Positions 13,226 to 25,696 of a stretch of DNA of 64,000 nt are shown piece by piece. The DNA is from Adineta steineri (taxonomy: Eukaryota; Rotifera; Eurotatoria; Adinetida; Adinetidae): assembly GCA_905250115.1 (NCBI GenBank), contig CAJNOI010000062.1, forward strand, positions 166,249 to 230,248, written 5' to 3'. The position numbers were made by a program, and so were the translations under genes. The first letter of the stretch is position 1. Every line of letters starts with the position of its first letter. The notes under the pieces were generated by a model. It ran no database searches. It was not told the DNA's origin and worked only from the letters and a program-made list of their open reading frames with translations.

Positions 13226-16200
13226 ATGCAATTACCAATGATTTCAAATATATATTCACGACCAACGAAAACAAGTCAATTATTAATTCGAGTACGTAGA
13301 CTTTTTTTTTGTATTCTAGATCTCATTGAGAATAGTTAGTTCTAAAAGAATTTTCATTTTTTTATATATTTAGATTGTTTCTGGCGAAACCCTTTCACGC
13401 ATAATAAATCGTAAACATCTTGCCTGTCTTCCACCACAATGTGTCATGCGTACATTTCAAATATGCATATATTTTCCATTATTATACAATGATCCTTGGC
13501 TTATTTTTAAAGGTATACTGTTTACAGTTCGGTTAATGTCAGCAGGGTCCCAGCTGTGATAAAAAATAATCTAAATTGGATGCATAACTATCTACAATTA
13601 TCTTTTCAACATCTAGAATGTCGTACTTGTTTTTGTCGCATATGATAGAGGAATCAACACATAAACAATAAGTATGACGTTCTCTATCCTGTTTTTTTCT
13701 TTTCCATTTCATGGAGTTGATTTAGTACGCCTATTTAACGGTATTTTGTTAAACACACCATCGTTTATCTGGCACAAAAAAAGAAATCCTTCCTTATCCT
13801 ATCATAGTTCTTCATTATTTCTAGAGAAGAGACGAATGTTTACATGTTTATGCAAGACTATGTGCGTACGGCTCATCGGTATTAATTGTTAGTATGATTT
13901 ACGAGGTGATACAACTGTTCATATTATAACCATTGACATCAAAACAATATTTTTCTCCAGTTTTTTTCTTCGTTTTCCTTTATACTATATACACTACTGA
14001 TTAATTGATTAGTTAGAAGAAAAAAACCCGACAAGACTTATACCAATACCAACTATCATTGGGTGCTTTCTTTTCTCATTCTTTTCTATATATGAAGAAA
14101 GAAGAAAAAAAAAAAGAAATCACTTGCTCGAGTTTTCTTATGAAATAGACAAGCACAGATGTTGTAGATGAGAAAAAAAGAGACAACTGTCAGTATATAA
14201 AGCGATATTTAATACAAATCTGTGCAAGTGCTTGATTAATATATACATATATATACCCACAAATTTATTGATACCCATGTATTTTGATTCAATATCAAGA
14301 TGAATAGTACAACAAAACAAAATTGGAATCGAGCAACAGTACTATTCTTAATAGTTTCCATTGGTGAAATTCTTATTAACTACGGTAAGATATTTTTATA
14401 TAAAAAATATTTTCATGTCAAGATGAACTTTTTTGGAATTTAAGTAAAATATATTGTAAAACAAAGGTTATAACTTATTTTTCGGAAAAATATTATTTAC
14501 TAATCTACGTACACTAGAGATTGCGCACTAGATATACAAGATAAGAAAGCGTCTACTATCTACGCCTCTATAGGAGAACCTTATCTCAAGGTTATATTGT
14601 TTATATCTTTCCTATAGGGATTAACTACTTCATGGTTAATATACTAAATTACGTAGATCTTACAGAAGTATATAGTTGTGTAACTCTATCAATATTATGA
14701 GAACTGTAATTTTGACAATACATTTCATTGATATTGCTTATTCGTTTTAATAACAATAGGAATTTGACAAGTGTTTACATTACTAAATATATACTTATAA
14801 AAGGAAAATTAAAAAATAATGAATTGTGACATATTGATATACTAGAGCTTCTCTATTACATTCATCTATTATCACTCTGTTGTAACTCTTGTCTTCTTAT
14901 ATATGATGAGGGATTACTATTTGTACAGTGCCGATCTTTTACCTCGTTCTTTGCGGTTATTATTCATCATAACAGTAGTCTAGACTAACCACTGTGAAAG
15001 ATATAAATGACTGTTTTATATATATACGTATATATATACATGTATTAAATTCCTTTTAGTTCATCATGCGATTTAGAACTTTGTATTATTGACCTTGTCC
15101 GCTGACCATTCGTTCATATAATTATAAATTGATTTTTTTTTCTCTTCTTTCTCTCATCTTTACAGACGAATATACGTCCTGACGTCTCTATTTGTATGTT
15201 AGTCAGAGAAATGAATGCACACGTTATTACCGCGTTTGTTCGATACAAACATATAACATACAAGCATACATACATATGCGCATCCTCGCCAATATATTAT
15301 TTATTCGATGATATAAGTGGTGTCTATAGTTGCAGAAAGAAAAATTGACGGACGGTTATTATTCTTCACCTTGTTTATGTTGAGATTCTGTGTTTTTACC
15401 TTTTTCTTATTGATATTATTTTTTCTCTCAAATATTTTGATGAGAAATATTAATTGTTATATCGAGTTTATTATGGACATTTTTAATAATACATCTTATG
15501 GTAAGTTTGTTTAATTATAACAAATAATTGTTTCTAACAAGTATATTATTTAACGAAAAGATATTGAGAATATTTATACGATTTTGTCTATAGATCAGTT
15601 ACCAATTACAGACTGGAAAAATAATCGTTCTTCATTAGAAAATATCATATAATTTGAAGGATGAAAATAATCACTTGATGATTACGTTAAATACATCCTA
15701 ACAAATTATGATATAATCGCATGTAACTAATTGTTACTTGTTTGATGTTAACCTAAAACAATTGAAAATTTCATTAGTCTTCTGTCAATACTTATAGATG
15801 ATTTAGTTTCCTTCGTTTTTTTTTTCATAAATAATCCTTGCATAAGCATAAACATATATATGATAGATTGTTAAAATATTGATTACTCTCTTAGGCTTCA
15901 CAATATGGATTATATTCTATTTATCCATTCATTGTCGATCAAGTAAAGGTCGATGATATTTATATGTTGATCATCTGGGAGAATTTGACCACTTTTTTTA
16001 TTGTTCTATCTTTTTCTAATGACAATAAAAACATGCTTTTTGCAATATTGATATGGCTAATATGTTCATGCAGAGAAAGAAAAAGCGTCCTGCTGAATAT
16101 ATATCTATATATATATTCCTATTCAAATAAAAGAGCGACTGAACTGTTTTACATTCATTGATAAGTGCGTATAGAGTAAAGTATGGACCTTAATCGTAGT

Positions 16201-17471
16201 CAAAACAAAGTGGTCCTTTTACGCTCAATGATTTCCAAATCATATCATGCCCTTGTTTGGCCTATTCGATATATTTGTAAATATTTCATTGTAATACTTC
16301 CACAGAATATAGGATCAAAAGGTAATGATGATTGTTTAAGTGTATATAGAGATAATTATTCATTTGAATAAGAAATCAATTAGATGATTTTTTTTTTGGA
16401 TTTTTTTAGTCCGTCGTAATGAAACTGTCTGTTGTTTAATTGGTTTTGGTATTGGTGTTGGTTGTTGTATTCTTTATCGACTTATATCAAATTTTCTAAC
16501 ACCTTCAATCAATATTATTTCTCCCTATGATGTAAATAATAGCTAAATATCTAGTAATAAAAATCATATGTTTACTTTCTTTTTATTTTAGGCAAAAATA
16601 TCCTTATCATCAACTAGTAAACGAAAACGAGAACATTCAATAAGCATTAAACATGAATATAATGATCGTATTCGTAATAATACTATTTCGGATGATATGA
16701 CATGGTCAGAAATGTCTTCATCATTAAGCACAGTTAATCTTCTTCATGATTCTTATCATTCCAATTCGTTAACGGGTGATTCAGGTGTTGATTGTCCTGA
16801 AATACCATATCGAACTCATCAACAGTATGATGATGAAATAAAAAAATATGATTCTGATTCTGGAATTCATCATGATACACGTAATATAAAATTTTATTTT
16901 AAAGAAAAAAAAATTATTTCTTTTTTTTGTTTTTTTAAAGAAAAAGTAACTGAATCGCATGTAATGTCTTATATATCAACAGAAAAAGGTTTAGAACGTG
17001 CATTAGAACAAACAAGTCGGTTTTATACTGATCTTGAACATATTGCTATTGATCTTGGAACATTAACAAAACGATATTCTCAATCAGAATCATCCTTAGT
17101 TCATCATTCGATTGATGCACTTGATTGGGATTGGCTTGATGATATGCAAACATCACCACCATTAATTCAATCACCAAAAAATATTTATCGAAAACAATAT
17201 TTTACTCGTTCAGCTAATAAAAATAAAGTTCGACGAAGATTACATACAAATATGAATCAAACAGAATATTATGAATCAGATCATGAAAATCGTTCATTTG
17301 ATTATTCAACTTCACCATTAAGACGAAGTATGAAAATTTTCAAAAAAAATATTTTTCAAATTAAATAATTTCTTTTGTATTTTAGAACATAGTTCAGTTT
17401 ATTTTGGTTCAACAGATAATACGAGTGATGATGATAATATTGGAGATGAAACATTACAAATAAAATCATAG
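13226..17471 (+). CDS. Unrecognised membrane-anchored protein, alternative first exons
   Basis: I do not recognise the family. The best model starts at 16183: exons 16183-16321, 16410-16531, 16592-16880, 16941-17327 and 17386-17471, giving 340 aa. One hydrophobic segment, CCLIGFGIGVGCCILYRLI (about residues 54-72), follows a basic RRNE, so a signal anchor is likely. The rest is soluble and rich in Ser and Asp, with a helical segment GLERALEQTSRFYTDLEHIA and an acidic tail. The 60-bp intron 16881-16940 is a multiple of three without stops, so its retention would add 20 residues. Three further upstream exons also end in phase 1 before a GT: 13226-13291 plus 13374-13512, 14300-14384 and 15377-15500. 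Each could splice to 16410 and supply a different hydrophobic N-terminus. The core is likely real; the upstream starts are less certain. Confidence 0.6.
14300..14384 (+). other. Candidate alternative first exon
   Basis: Opens with ATG and encodes 28 residues including the hydrophobic run VLFLIVSIGEILI, ending in phase 1 before a strong GTAAGA donor. It could join the common acceptor at 16409. The phase match has a one-in-three chance of being accidental. Confidence 0.35.
15377..15500 (+). other. Candidate alternative first exon
   Basis: From ATG 15377 it encodes a very hydrophobic N-terminus (FTFFLLILFFLSNIL) and ends in phase 1 before the strong donor GTAAGT. It is compatible with the acceptor at 16409. 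T-rich noncoding DNA can mimic a membrane segment, so this is tentative. Confidence 0.3.
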
Positions 17472-18149
17472 ATAAACTTATTTTTGTTTGTCATTTCCGG
17501 TGGTGGTGAACGATTAAAAAGCCTTATAGACAAAAAAAATAATGCTCTGGGGATACAGTGAGATCTATTTCTCTCGGTGTGTCAGATTTTGGTATGTCTA
17601 TTATTCATGACACGTTTATGTACATGTTAATTTTTCTTTTCTCTTTTCTTTGTTTTTGTTTTTGCTTATTCTTATCCTTCTTCTTCTTATGGTTCAAATT
17701 GCATTTGATTATTCTGGAGAAAAAAAATAGATTGATAACTATTTCCCTTTATTTAACAACATTATTACAAATCTATGTTCTTATCTTGCATATTGTTTTA
17801 TATATTAGCCATTGCTATTTGCGGCTTGTATTAGATACTTTAAAATAAATTCTAACAAATCTATTTGTGTAGATATTATTAAATGGTTATGATGAAACGA
17901 AAATATTTGTTTCCAATTATTTGTAATATTATAAACAAAGGAATTTTTTTTAGATTTTAATTTAAGAGTCTTTCAGTGAAAAATAATTAATGATTGTAAC
18001 TTTTTGATATTCAGGTACTAACTTTATAGTATAAAATACATGTAGATATATCTATATTTATTATGTTTCTTTTGGTCTCCCGAACGTTGTGCATGACGAA
18101 ACATGTGCATCATAAGATACGCACACGTGACTTGCGCATGTGATAAAAA

Positions 18150-18312
18150 ATTTATATTTATGATTTGTAAGATAATTAAAGTTGAAATATTATTAAGAAG
18201 GCATATTATCAACTTCATAAGCTCATATTTATTATTAGAAATGCAAGTGTTTGTACAATAACAACAAATAAAAGTTTATTCTTCTTGCTTGATCAATAGT
18301 TTAATTGTTATA
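18150..18312. repeat. Dispersed intergenic repeat, copy B
   Basis: Same orientation as 1359-1546, with shared blocks such as CATATTATCAACTTCATAA and GTTTGTACAATAACAAC. Upstream sequence differs between copies, which sets the left boundary near 18150. Family unknown. Confidence 0.7.
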
Positions 18313-19444
18313 GTTCTGTTCTTGATAATAAAATATATATTTTGTTGTTTTTGTCATGTCTTTGTATTTTTGTCTCGCGCTCAATTCACCTGTGCGCAGT
18401 TTTCCTTGCGCAACATTCGTAACCCAATTTTTCTCTTTCTTTTCTTTCATGCTTAAACAAAAAAAAAGAAAAACCGAATCAAAATACATATACTTTGTTT
18501 TTTTCACTTGTTATTTATGTCAGTAATGAAGTGATGTTTAGTTCAAAATATTGACAAGATGTAAAACTAGGAAAGTTCTAAATAAAATGATCAATGAACT
18601 TGTATTGTTACTGATGAATTAATACTTGTCAACATCGACCAACTTTCCTAAAATATTTGATCATCAACAAGAACATCTATGTAAAACATGAAGATTAAAT
18701 TGAATTACCAAATAATATGAGAACACTTATGGATATTTCAGAGATTCTTATGTATATATCTTTTAAATGTTTTTTTTATAGAAACATTAAAACTTTCAGT
18801 TAGTTTGTAGAGTCCATGTTCGGGTTTAATTGTTCTAAAGACATCTCTCTATTAATTATTACTTAAGATTAAGATAAGAAATCAATCAATGATCGAGAAT
18901 GGATTTTCTTTAAGTAACGCCACTAACTCAAAGCTGATAAATTTTAAGAATTTACTGTTTTGTGATTCTAGAATAAATGTTATCAATTGCAATTCAACTG
19001 AGAAGATAGTACCTGATCATTGCAATACAGAAATAATAGATATAATGAAGATAGAAGTCTATTGACATATTGAAAATATGCTACAATCACCACTATATTT
19101 CACTTTCATGTATATGTCATGTGTTTGCAAACTATGACAAACGTCACAGAATATATATTTGTCTGTATATATTGCGCTTTTTGTTTGTTTGTTCTCAGTT
19201 ATGTGAACAACGTATTTCTCGTCTCAATAGGTAATCTTTGTCTACTTGCTATATCTGCACAAAAATAAAATGAAATTAAGTTTTTATTGAATGCTTCACC
19301 GCTCTTATGCGAACACTAAAAAGCAGTGATTGTTAGTAGAGGTACCTTGTTGAAATTACTTTATTACTTTTTTATGCTTATTACTGCGCATCATAAGGCA
19401 TACGAGTTACTAATGATGCATAATAGCTGCAAGTAGTGATTAGT

Positions 19445-19605
19445 ATGGGTGTGGCTGTCGAATTACATTAACTTTCCTCAGACACTCACAGCCACCCTGT
19501 TTGAATATCGGCCATGGTTAATTCGGACCTGTGCCACGGATCGTCTCAGCACTGCAGTGTCATTGAGTTCGACCCACTGTCATTTCCTTCGGGATACGGA
19601 AATTT
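19445..19605. other. GC-richer island, possible SINE relic
   Basis: Stands out in composition. GTGGCTGT at 19451-19458 and ACAGCCAC at 19488-19495 form an inverted pair. GAGTTCGACCCAC near 19567 resembles a pol III B box, but no A box or cloverleaf can be drawn. It may be a decayed tRNA-derived repeat. Confidence 0.2.
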
Positions 19606-20007
19606 TATAATATATCCAAAAAATACAATGAAAAGATACATCTCAGAAAAGAGAGAAAGAACTGATAGCTAATCTTATCTCGGATATTCATTTGGGAACG
19701 ATTATTCATACTTTATCATCACATGTGAACTCGTTCACATATGAATACATGTGCTTAGTAATAAGGAATGATTAATATTCTTCACATCTGTAATTATATC
19801 CACTAAGTTGTACAAATAATAACCTGTGTTTTATCAATTATCACTTTTTTTCAACTGACAACCGCAAGACAATATAACTTTGAGATATTACTACAACTTA
19901 TATTTTATTTGGTGAATGATAATGTCTTAAGAAATGTGAATGATTAAATAGTTTGATTATATAAAAAATATTTATGATTCAGTTCAAAACAGAAAATGTC
20001 ATTCTGT

Positions 20008-23003
20008 CTATATCGATGAATAAAGCTCAGCACTTTTGAGATAACTACTACCACTGTATCCACCAGTAACTAATACTGATCCATTTGCTAATGTGCATGC
20101 TCTGTGATATTGTCGTACAACATTTATGTTTCTTGTGGTTATCCAGGTGCCTGTTGATGGATTGTACAATTCAGCACTATTCAGATAACTACTACCGTTG
20201 TAACCACCAGTAACTAATACTAATCCATTTGCTAATATCGATGCTGTGTGAGCTTGTCGTGCGGCATTCATGCTTCCTGCAGTTGTCCAATTGCCTGTTG
20301 ATGGATTGTACAATTCAGTACTATTCAGATAACCATTTCTGCCCCGCCCACCAGTAACTATTACTTCTCCATTTGCTAATGTGGATGCAGTATGATAATG
20401 TCGCCCGGCATTCATACTTCCCGTGGTTGTCCAAGTGCCTGTTGATGGATTGTACAATTCAGCGCTATTCAGATAATTATTGCTACCCTGCCCACCAGTA
20501 ACTAATACTAATCCATTTGCTAATGAGGTTGCTGTGTGCCGATATCGTGCAGCACGCATGTTTCCTGTAGTTCTCCAAGTGCCTGTTGATGAATTGTACA
20601 ATTCAGCACTATTGAGATAACTACCGTTTTTATATCCACCGGCAACTAATACTAATTCATTTACTAATGTGATTGCTATGTGATGATATCGTGCGGCATT
20701 CATGTTTCTTGTGGTTGTCCAAATACCCTTTGTTGGGTTGTATAATTCAGCACTATTGAGAAAACTACCGTTGTTGTATCCACCAGCAACTAATACTGAT
20801 CCATTTGCTAATGTGGATGCTGTGTGATAATATCGTACGGCACGCATGCTCCTTGTAGTTGTCCAGTTGCCTGTTGATGGATTGTACAATTCAGCACTAT
20901 TAATAGAAAGACCGTTGTATCCACCAGCAACTAATACTAATTCATTTGTTAATGTGGACGCTGTGTGATATCGCCGTGCGACACGCATGTTCCCTGTCAT
21001 TGTCCATTCTAGATGAGGTAAAAAAGTGAGAAAAAAATGTTGTTCTTAAAATGACTTCGAATCTCTCTTGTGCATAAGCTATCCATCTATTGGTCATAGA
21101 TTAAATGATTTCAAACCTTCAAGAAACTTCTTTTTGTTTTCACGATTAAGATAAGATGTATCATGAAATTTTAAATCAAATTAATGAAAAATATGTTATA
21201 AACAACTTCATTGATAGTTTTCGAGTTCTACCAATGTCGTGAACTAACGAAACTCAAACGCTATCATACAATTTAGTTATAATGAATGATGATCGAATTT
21301 CAGAATGTGAGCGAAAGTCATTCTACATTGTTCAACATAGCGGAAACAAGATGTATTTTCACCATCTTGGATGGATGGTGTATGTATGTGTCAGGGTATA
21401 AGTAAGAATGAATGTCAATGAGGATGTGAATGAGTAAAAGAATATAATTTTCGTATCTTTCTTATAAGAAAATCAGCACACCATGGGTTAATTCATGACG
21501 ATGAAACACGTTTTTTTCTTGAGTTTGAAGTTTGCGTTTTATATTAATACTATTTTTTTTTAAATTACTCAACTCTATAAATATGCGATCCAAAAGATGA
21601 GATTATGTGTTCATAGACATGTCTCATGTCGATACTATGTCAACTAATACTTCAACATGGGAAATTATTCTCCGATCATCTTGAGAGTGGGTGGATGCAT
21701 GTAATTACTAAAATGAGCAATGGGTTCTATCACATGAAAATCTTCTTATCAGTAATTTTTTCATCTAATACTGTTGGATAGGAGAACAATATTCATTACT
21801 TAGATGAATGTAGATCGAATCAAATCATCAAAATTTGACCGTATTCAGACTTCTGATAGGAAATGTAATCTAATGTTGTCTATTTAGCTGGTGATCATTA
21901 AATAGCTGAAATTAAAACTGGTAAATATCGTTACTTCTAGTAAAACTCATCTTTTGAGTCCCTGCAAATAATTTAACATAGTACTCACTCGGTATTGCTG
22001 TTGTTGTCGTTGCTGTTGACGAAGTTGTTCTTGATGATGTTTTTGAAGTTGTTGTTGTTGTTGATGGTGTTGTTATCGATGATATTGTCGAGGTTGATGA
22101 TGACGATGATGATGATATTGTTGTCCACATTTTTGTTTTAATTATTGTTGTTGTTTTTGTTATAGGTTTTTTTGTTGTCGTTGAGGATGTAATTTCACTC
22201 TTCACTCCGTTTGGCATAATCACATTATGAAAAGTTGCCTGGTTTATTTGATCTTCTGTTATTTTAACTCCTGACAAATCACTGTTTGAAAAGTATGCAC
22301 CTGTCAGATCTGTTTTTCCAAAATCTGCGCCCGACAAATTTACACCATTAAAACTAGCACAAAGTAAAGATGAACCATCAAATTTCGCGTTATCCAATCG
22401 TCCTCCATCAAATGATACACCATTTAAACTAGCAAATGAAAACTCCGCATTTGACATTGATACTTGATCAAAAGAAACGCATTGTAAATTCAATTGATTT
22501 AATACACCTGTTTGACTTGCTAAATGTACATTATCAAAATTTAGCTCATCCAAACGGATTATATCATCTAATTTTGTTGCTCTACATCCATTAGAACAAT
22601 TATTTCTGCCAATTAATTGCTTTTCTTTAAGAAATTGTATAACATCTGCTTTACGCGTTGTATCCCATTGACGATGAGCAGCACGATAATATGCATTTGC
22701 AAATGCCCATGGATTTCTTGTGTCGTTGAGATAACCATCTTTATCTAATTTATAAATATTATTTAAAAATTCATCATAAAGTGTTTCTTGTCTTAATTGT
22801 GCTGATTGTTTCAAATCAAACTGTCGCATTTTTTCAGCTTGTTCCAAATCAAACTGCCGTGTTTTTTCAGCTTCTTGTTTCTGTTGTTGAGACCCAATTG
22901 CAGTATAAATAGCAAGAGCTATGGGTATAGCAGCTGAACATAGAATAGTTAATATATCTTTAAATGTAAAATGCCAAAACACCCGTTTGTTAATATCTAC
23001 CAT
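20008..23003 (-). CDS. Membrane protein with pentapeptide and kelch repeats
   Basis: Two exons. Exon 1 (21989-23003) ends in phase 1 before GTGAGT; exon 2 (20008-21008) begins after CTAG in the matching phase, giving 671 aa. Order of parts: a membrane anchor (about residues 13-37, ILTILCSAAIPIALAIYTAI); a charged helix with the repeat RQFDLEQAEKM; a region of pentapeptide repeats (about 165-255, for example SGADFGKTDLTGAYFSNSDL), which form a right-handed beta helix; a Thr/Ser-rich, mucin-like linker (about 270-338); and seven kelch units, each near NSAELYNPSTGTWTTTGSM then RYxHTASTLANGxVLVTGG, enough for a full seven-bladed propeller. The kelch and pentapeptide consensus looks bacterial in style, yet the gene has an intron. 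Function unknown; the propeller is probably outside the cell or in the lumen. Confidence 0.75.
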
Positions 23004-25094
23004 TGTCTCAATCTGATTTCAGCATGAGAAGTAAAATATTGTGCTATTCTTGAATATTAAGAAAATACAAATGCTATACTGATAATTAGTCGTTCTCTTT
23101 TTTTTCATTCCTCTCTTATTTAACAACATATTAAGTAACAGTTTCTAATTTTGTTTTCAAAATCAAATGTTATAAAAACAAATTTTAAAAATTAGTAAAT
23201 ATTCATTACAGATACAATAATAATTAGAAAAATAGTTTCTTGTTACTTTCAGTATATTGAACATTGAATTTGATCTATAATAACAAAAATATAGAAATAC
23301 CGGTAAATGATCATTGCTAGAGCCGAAGAAAGAAGAAAACTTATACTGTTGATTTAAATCTCGAAGATTTCTTCGTTTGTCTAAATAGGATACAAAATCA
23401 AAGAACTTAATTAATTCTCCGAAACAATGGCAAATATATTTTGGCAACAAACTATGAAATGAATTGGTCATATCCATTACAAAGGTCTACAAAAGAAAAA
23501 AGAAAATGGATACTCTGGATCTGATGAACTATTTTTTTAAATCAAATCCTTTGTTCCACACAGACAGTTCTGAATAGATATTTTTCTTTCAGAGTTTTTA
23601 TGTAGAAACCCTTGATGTGCATAAGTTAGTCTAAAAGTGTAGTACAAATAGTTTTATAGCTGATTCAAATTATTAAGATTTGTAATTTATTAAAATTGAA
23701 AATATAATTAAAAGCAAAATAAATTTGTTATGCGTGATAATAAAACGAAAAGAAGACTAAACTATCAATTGGATCAATCTATTATTCCTGTGTATTTCTC
23801 AATGAATTCTATTAAGTGCGAAAACATCATCGAAAAACTAATGAGCAAAAACAAGTTTTTCGAAATACTATCGAATGAAAATCAATAAGGAAAGTTATGA
23901 ACATAACTTATACTCAAAAAAGATCATCAGACATATTTTTATTTTTCAGTTATGTTAGATATTGAAATTTTGTTAATGTTCATATAAAATAAACATTTCA
24001 TTGACATTATTCTTAAATTAATCAACTAGACAGCAATGATTTATAAACTTCTTTCAGTTTACTATTTTCTATTACTTCTCTTGCTGAAGAGTTACTCTCT
24101 CTATCACTCAACAAAAAATATCAATTTCAAACAGAGAAATGGAAATATGATCTATTTACATAATTATATGCCATAGGCATTTATCATTCCCGTAATTCAA
24201 TTACTACAACAATTTCAAACAGAAAAATCATCTTATCGATATTATGTTAGATCTTGATTTTAAGTAAATAACAGAAAAGATTTTTCAAACGACAATAACC
24301 TATAACAAATAAAATGTTTGTTGAGTCAAGCTGCTTGTATAATTGAAAGAAATTATCTAAGTGTAAATATTATTCATAATTGCATTAATTTAAATATAAT
24401 TAGACTGATCATTAAAATGGGTGGCTGGCTATAGGTGTGGGTGTGAATGGGTGTAGATATTATCTTTATACCACACTTATCCTTTCTAAAATTCAACAAT
24501 GATGAAACTGTTTAATAAAAAAGAGATTTATTGGTAAAAATTGATTTGTTTGAACATATTATTCAGTTATTCATTTCTGATATTCACCTTGTAAACGATT
24601 ATTCATACGTTATCATCATATGGGAACTCGCTCTAATCAGGATAGATGAGGTTAGTAATAGCGGCGGCGCCAGGATTCTTGACCAGGGTGGGCTCAGGCC
24701 TAATAAATTTCAAAGAGGGTGGCCTCAGGCCTAGTAAATTTCAAATAAGGTGGGCTTAGATAGAGTATCATTGGTTTTTTTAAGATCTGAAAAAAATTTT
24801 AGGGTGGGCTGAGCCCACCCTTGGCGCCGCCACTAGTTAGTAACAAGCAATGGTTAATACTGTTTACATCTGCATTCATATCCACTCAGTTGTACAAATA
24901 TTGATCTGCCTTTTATCAATTATAGCTCTTTTTCAACAATCCCCACACAATATGAATTCGAGGTATAACAGTAACTCGTATATTAATTGGTGAATGATAA
25001 TGTATTAAGCAATGTGCATGATTAAATAGTTTGATTACATAAAAAAAATTTATGATTCAGTTCAAAAAAGAAAATGTCATTCTGTCTATACCGA
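23004..25094. other. Intergenic, with duplicated kelch flank
   Basis: Left part AT-rich. A minus-strand frame near 23163-23477 begins after a plausible acceptor but has no partner exon. From about 24590 the sequence repeats the 3' flank of the kelch gene (19690-20007), interrupted by a small hAT-like element. Confidence 0.5.
24651..24843. mobile_element. hAT-like MITE with 8-bp target duplication
   Basis: The element 24659-24835 (177 bp) is flanked by perfect GTTAGTAA octamers at 24651-24658 and 24836-24843. Its ends are TAGCGGCGGCGCCAGG and, reverse-complemented, TAGTGGCGGCGCCAAGG, a terminal inverted repeat typical of hAT elements. The interior contains two and a part copies of a unit of about 33 bases built on GGGTGGGCTCAGGCCTA and AAATTTCAAA. 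There is no coding capacity. The paralogous flank near 19760-19775 (TGCTTAGTAATAAGGAATG) lacks it, so the insertion came after the kelch duplication. Confidence 0.8.
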
Positions 25095-25583
25095 TTAATA
25101 AAGCTCAGCACTATTGAGATAACTACTACCGTTGTATCCACCAGTAATTAATACTTTTCCATTTGCTAATATAGATGCTGTGTGAAGATCTCGTACAACA
25201 TTCATGTTTCCTATAGTTGCCCAGGTGTCTGTTGATGGATTGTACAATTCAGCACTATCCAGATAACTACTACCGCTGTAACCACCAGTAACTAATATTA
25301 ACCCATTTTCTAATGAGGATGCTCTGTGATATTGCCGTGCGACATTCATACTGCCTGTAGTTGCCCAAATGTTTGTTGATGGATTGTACAATTCAGCACT
25401 ATTCAGATATCTGCTACCGTTGTATCCACCAGTAATTAATACTGATCCATTTGCTAATATGGATGCTGTGTGTTGTCTTCGTGTGATACTCATCTGTCCT
25501 GTAGTTGTCCAAGTGTCAGTTGATGGATTGTACAATTCAGCACTATCTAACGAGGGAAGGTCCCCAAGTGTGAATCTCAGTTT
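25095..25583 (-). pseudogene. Truncated kelch-repeat copy beside assembly gap
   Basis: Encodes three complete kelch units and part of a fourth, close in sequence to the last units of the gene at 20008-23003, and ends at the same tyrosine (NSAELY). The frame stays open toward higher coordinates to about 25583, where kelch similarity breaks off (GDLPSLDSAELY) shortly before the run of N. The copy is 5'-truncated: the membrane and pentapeptide parts are either lost or lie in the gap. Its 3' flank is also duplicated, so this is a segmental duplicate and not a retrocopy. It could still be the end of an intact gene if the gap hides exons. Confidence 0.6.
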
Positions 25584-25596
25584 TTAACGGGATATA

Positions 25597-25696
25597 NNNN
25601 NNNNNNNNNNNNNNNNNNNNNNNNNNNNNNNNNNNNNNNNNNNNNNNNNNNNNNNNNNNNNNNNNNNNNNNNNNNNNNNNNNNNNNNNNNNNNNNN
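25597..25696. other. Assembly gap (100 N)
   Basis: Exactly 100 unknown bases, the usual placeholder for a scaffold join of unknown size. Sequences left and right of it may not be adjacent in the genome. Confidence 0.99.

Larger units (their letters stand above)
17472..20007. other. Intergenic with repeats
   Basis: Holds the second copy of the dispersed repeat (18150-18312), a GC-richer island at about 19445-19600, and at its right end (about 19690-20007) the 3' flank of the kelch gene, which is duplicated near 24590-25094. No gene is supported. Confidence 0.55.

Noticed and set aside
17558-17848. 96-codon plus-strand frame with strongly hydrophobic sequence
   Set aside because: It lies just after the stop of the 17471 gene in T-rich 3' UTR; the hydrophobicity comes from TTT/CTT runs and there is no family match.
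19530-19605. Possible tRNA gene around a B-box-like GAGTTCGACCCAC
   Set aside because: No A box at the right distance and no acceptor or anticodon stem can be drawn.
23163-23477. 104-codon minus-strand frame beginning after a plausible TTGTAG acceptor
   Set aside because: The first 60 residues look somewhat protein-like, but no upstream or downstream exon fits and no family is recognised. It may be a decayed exon.
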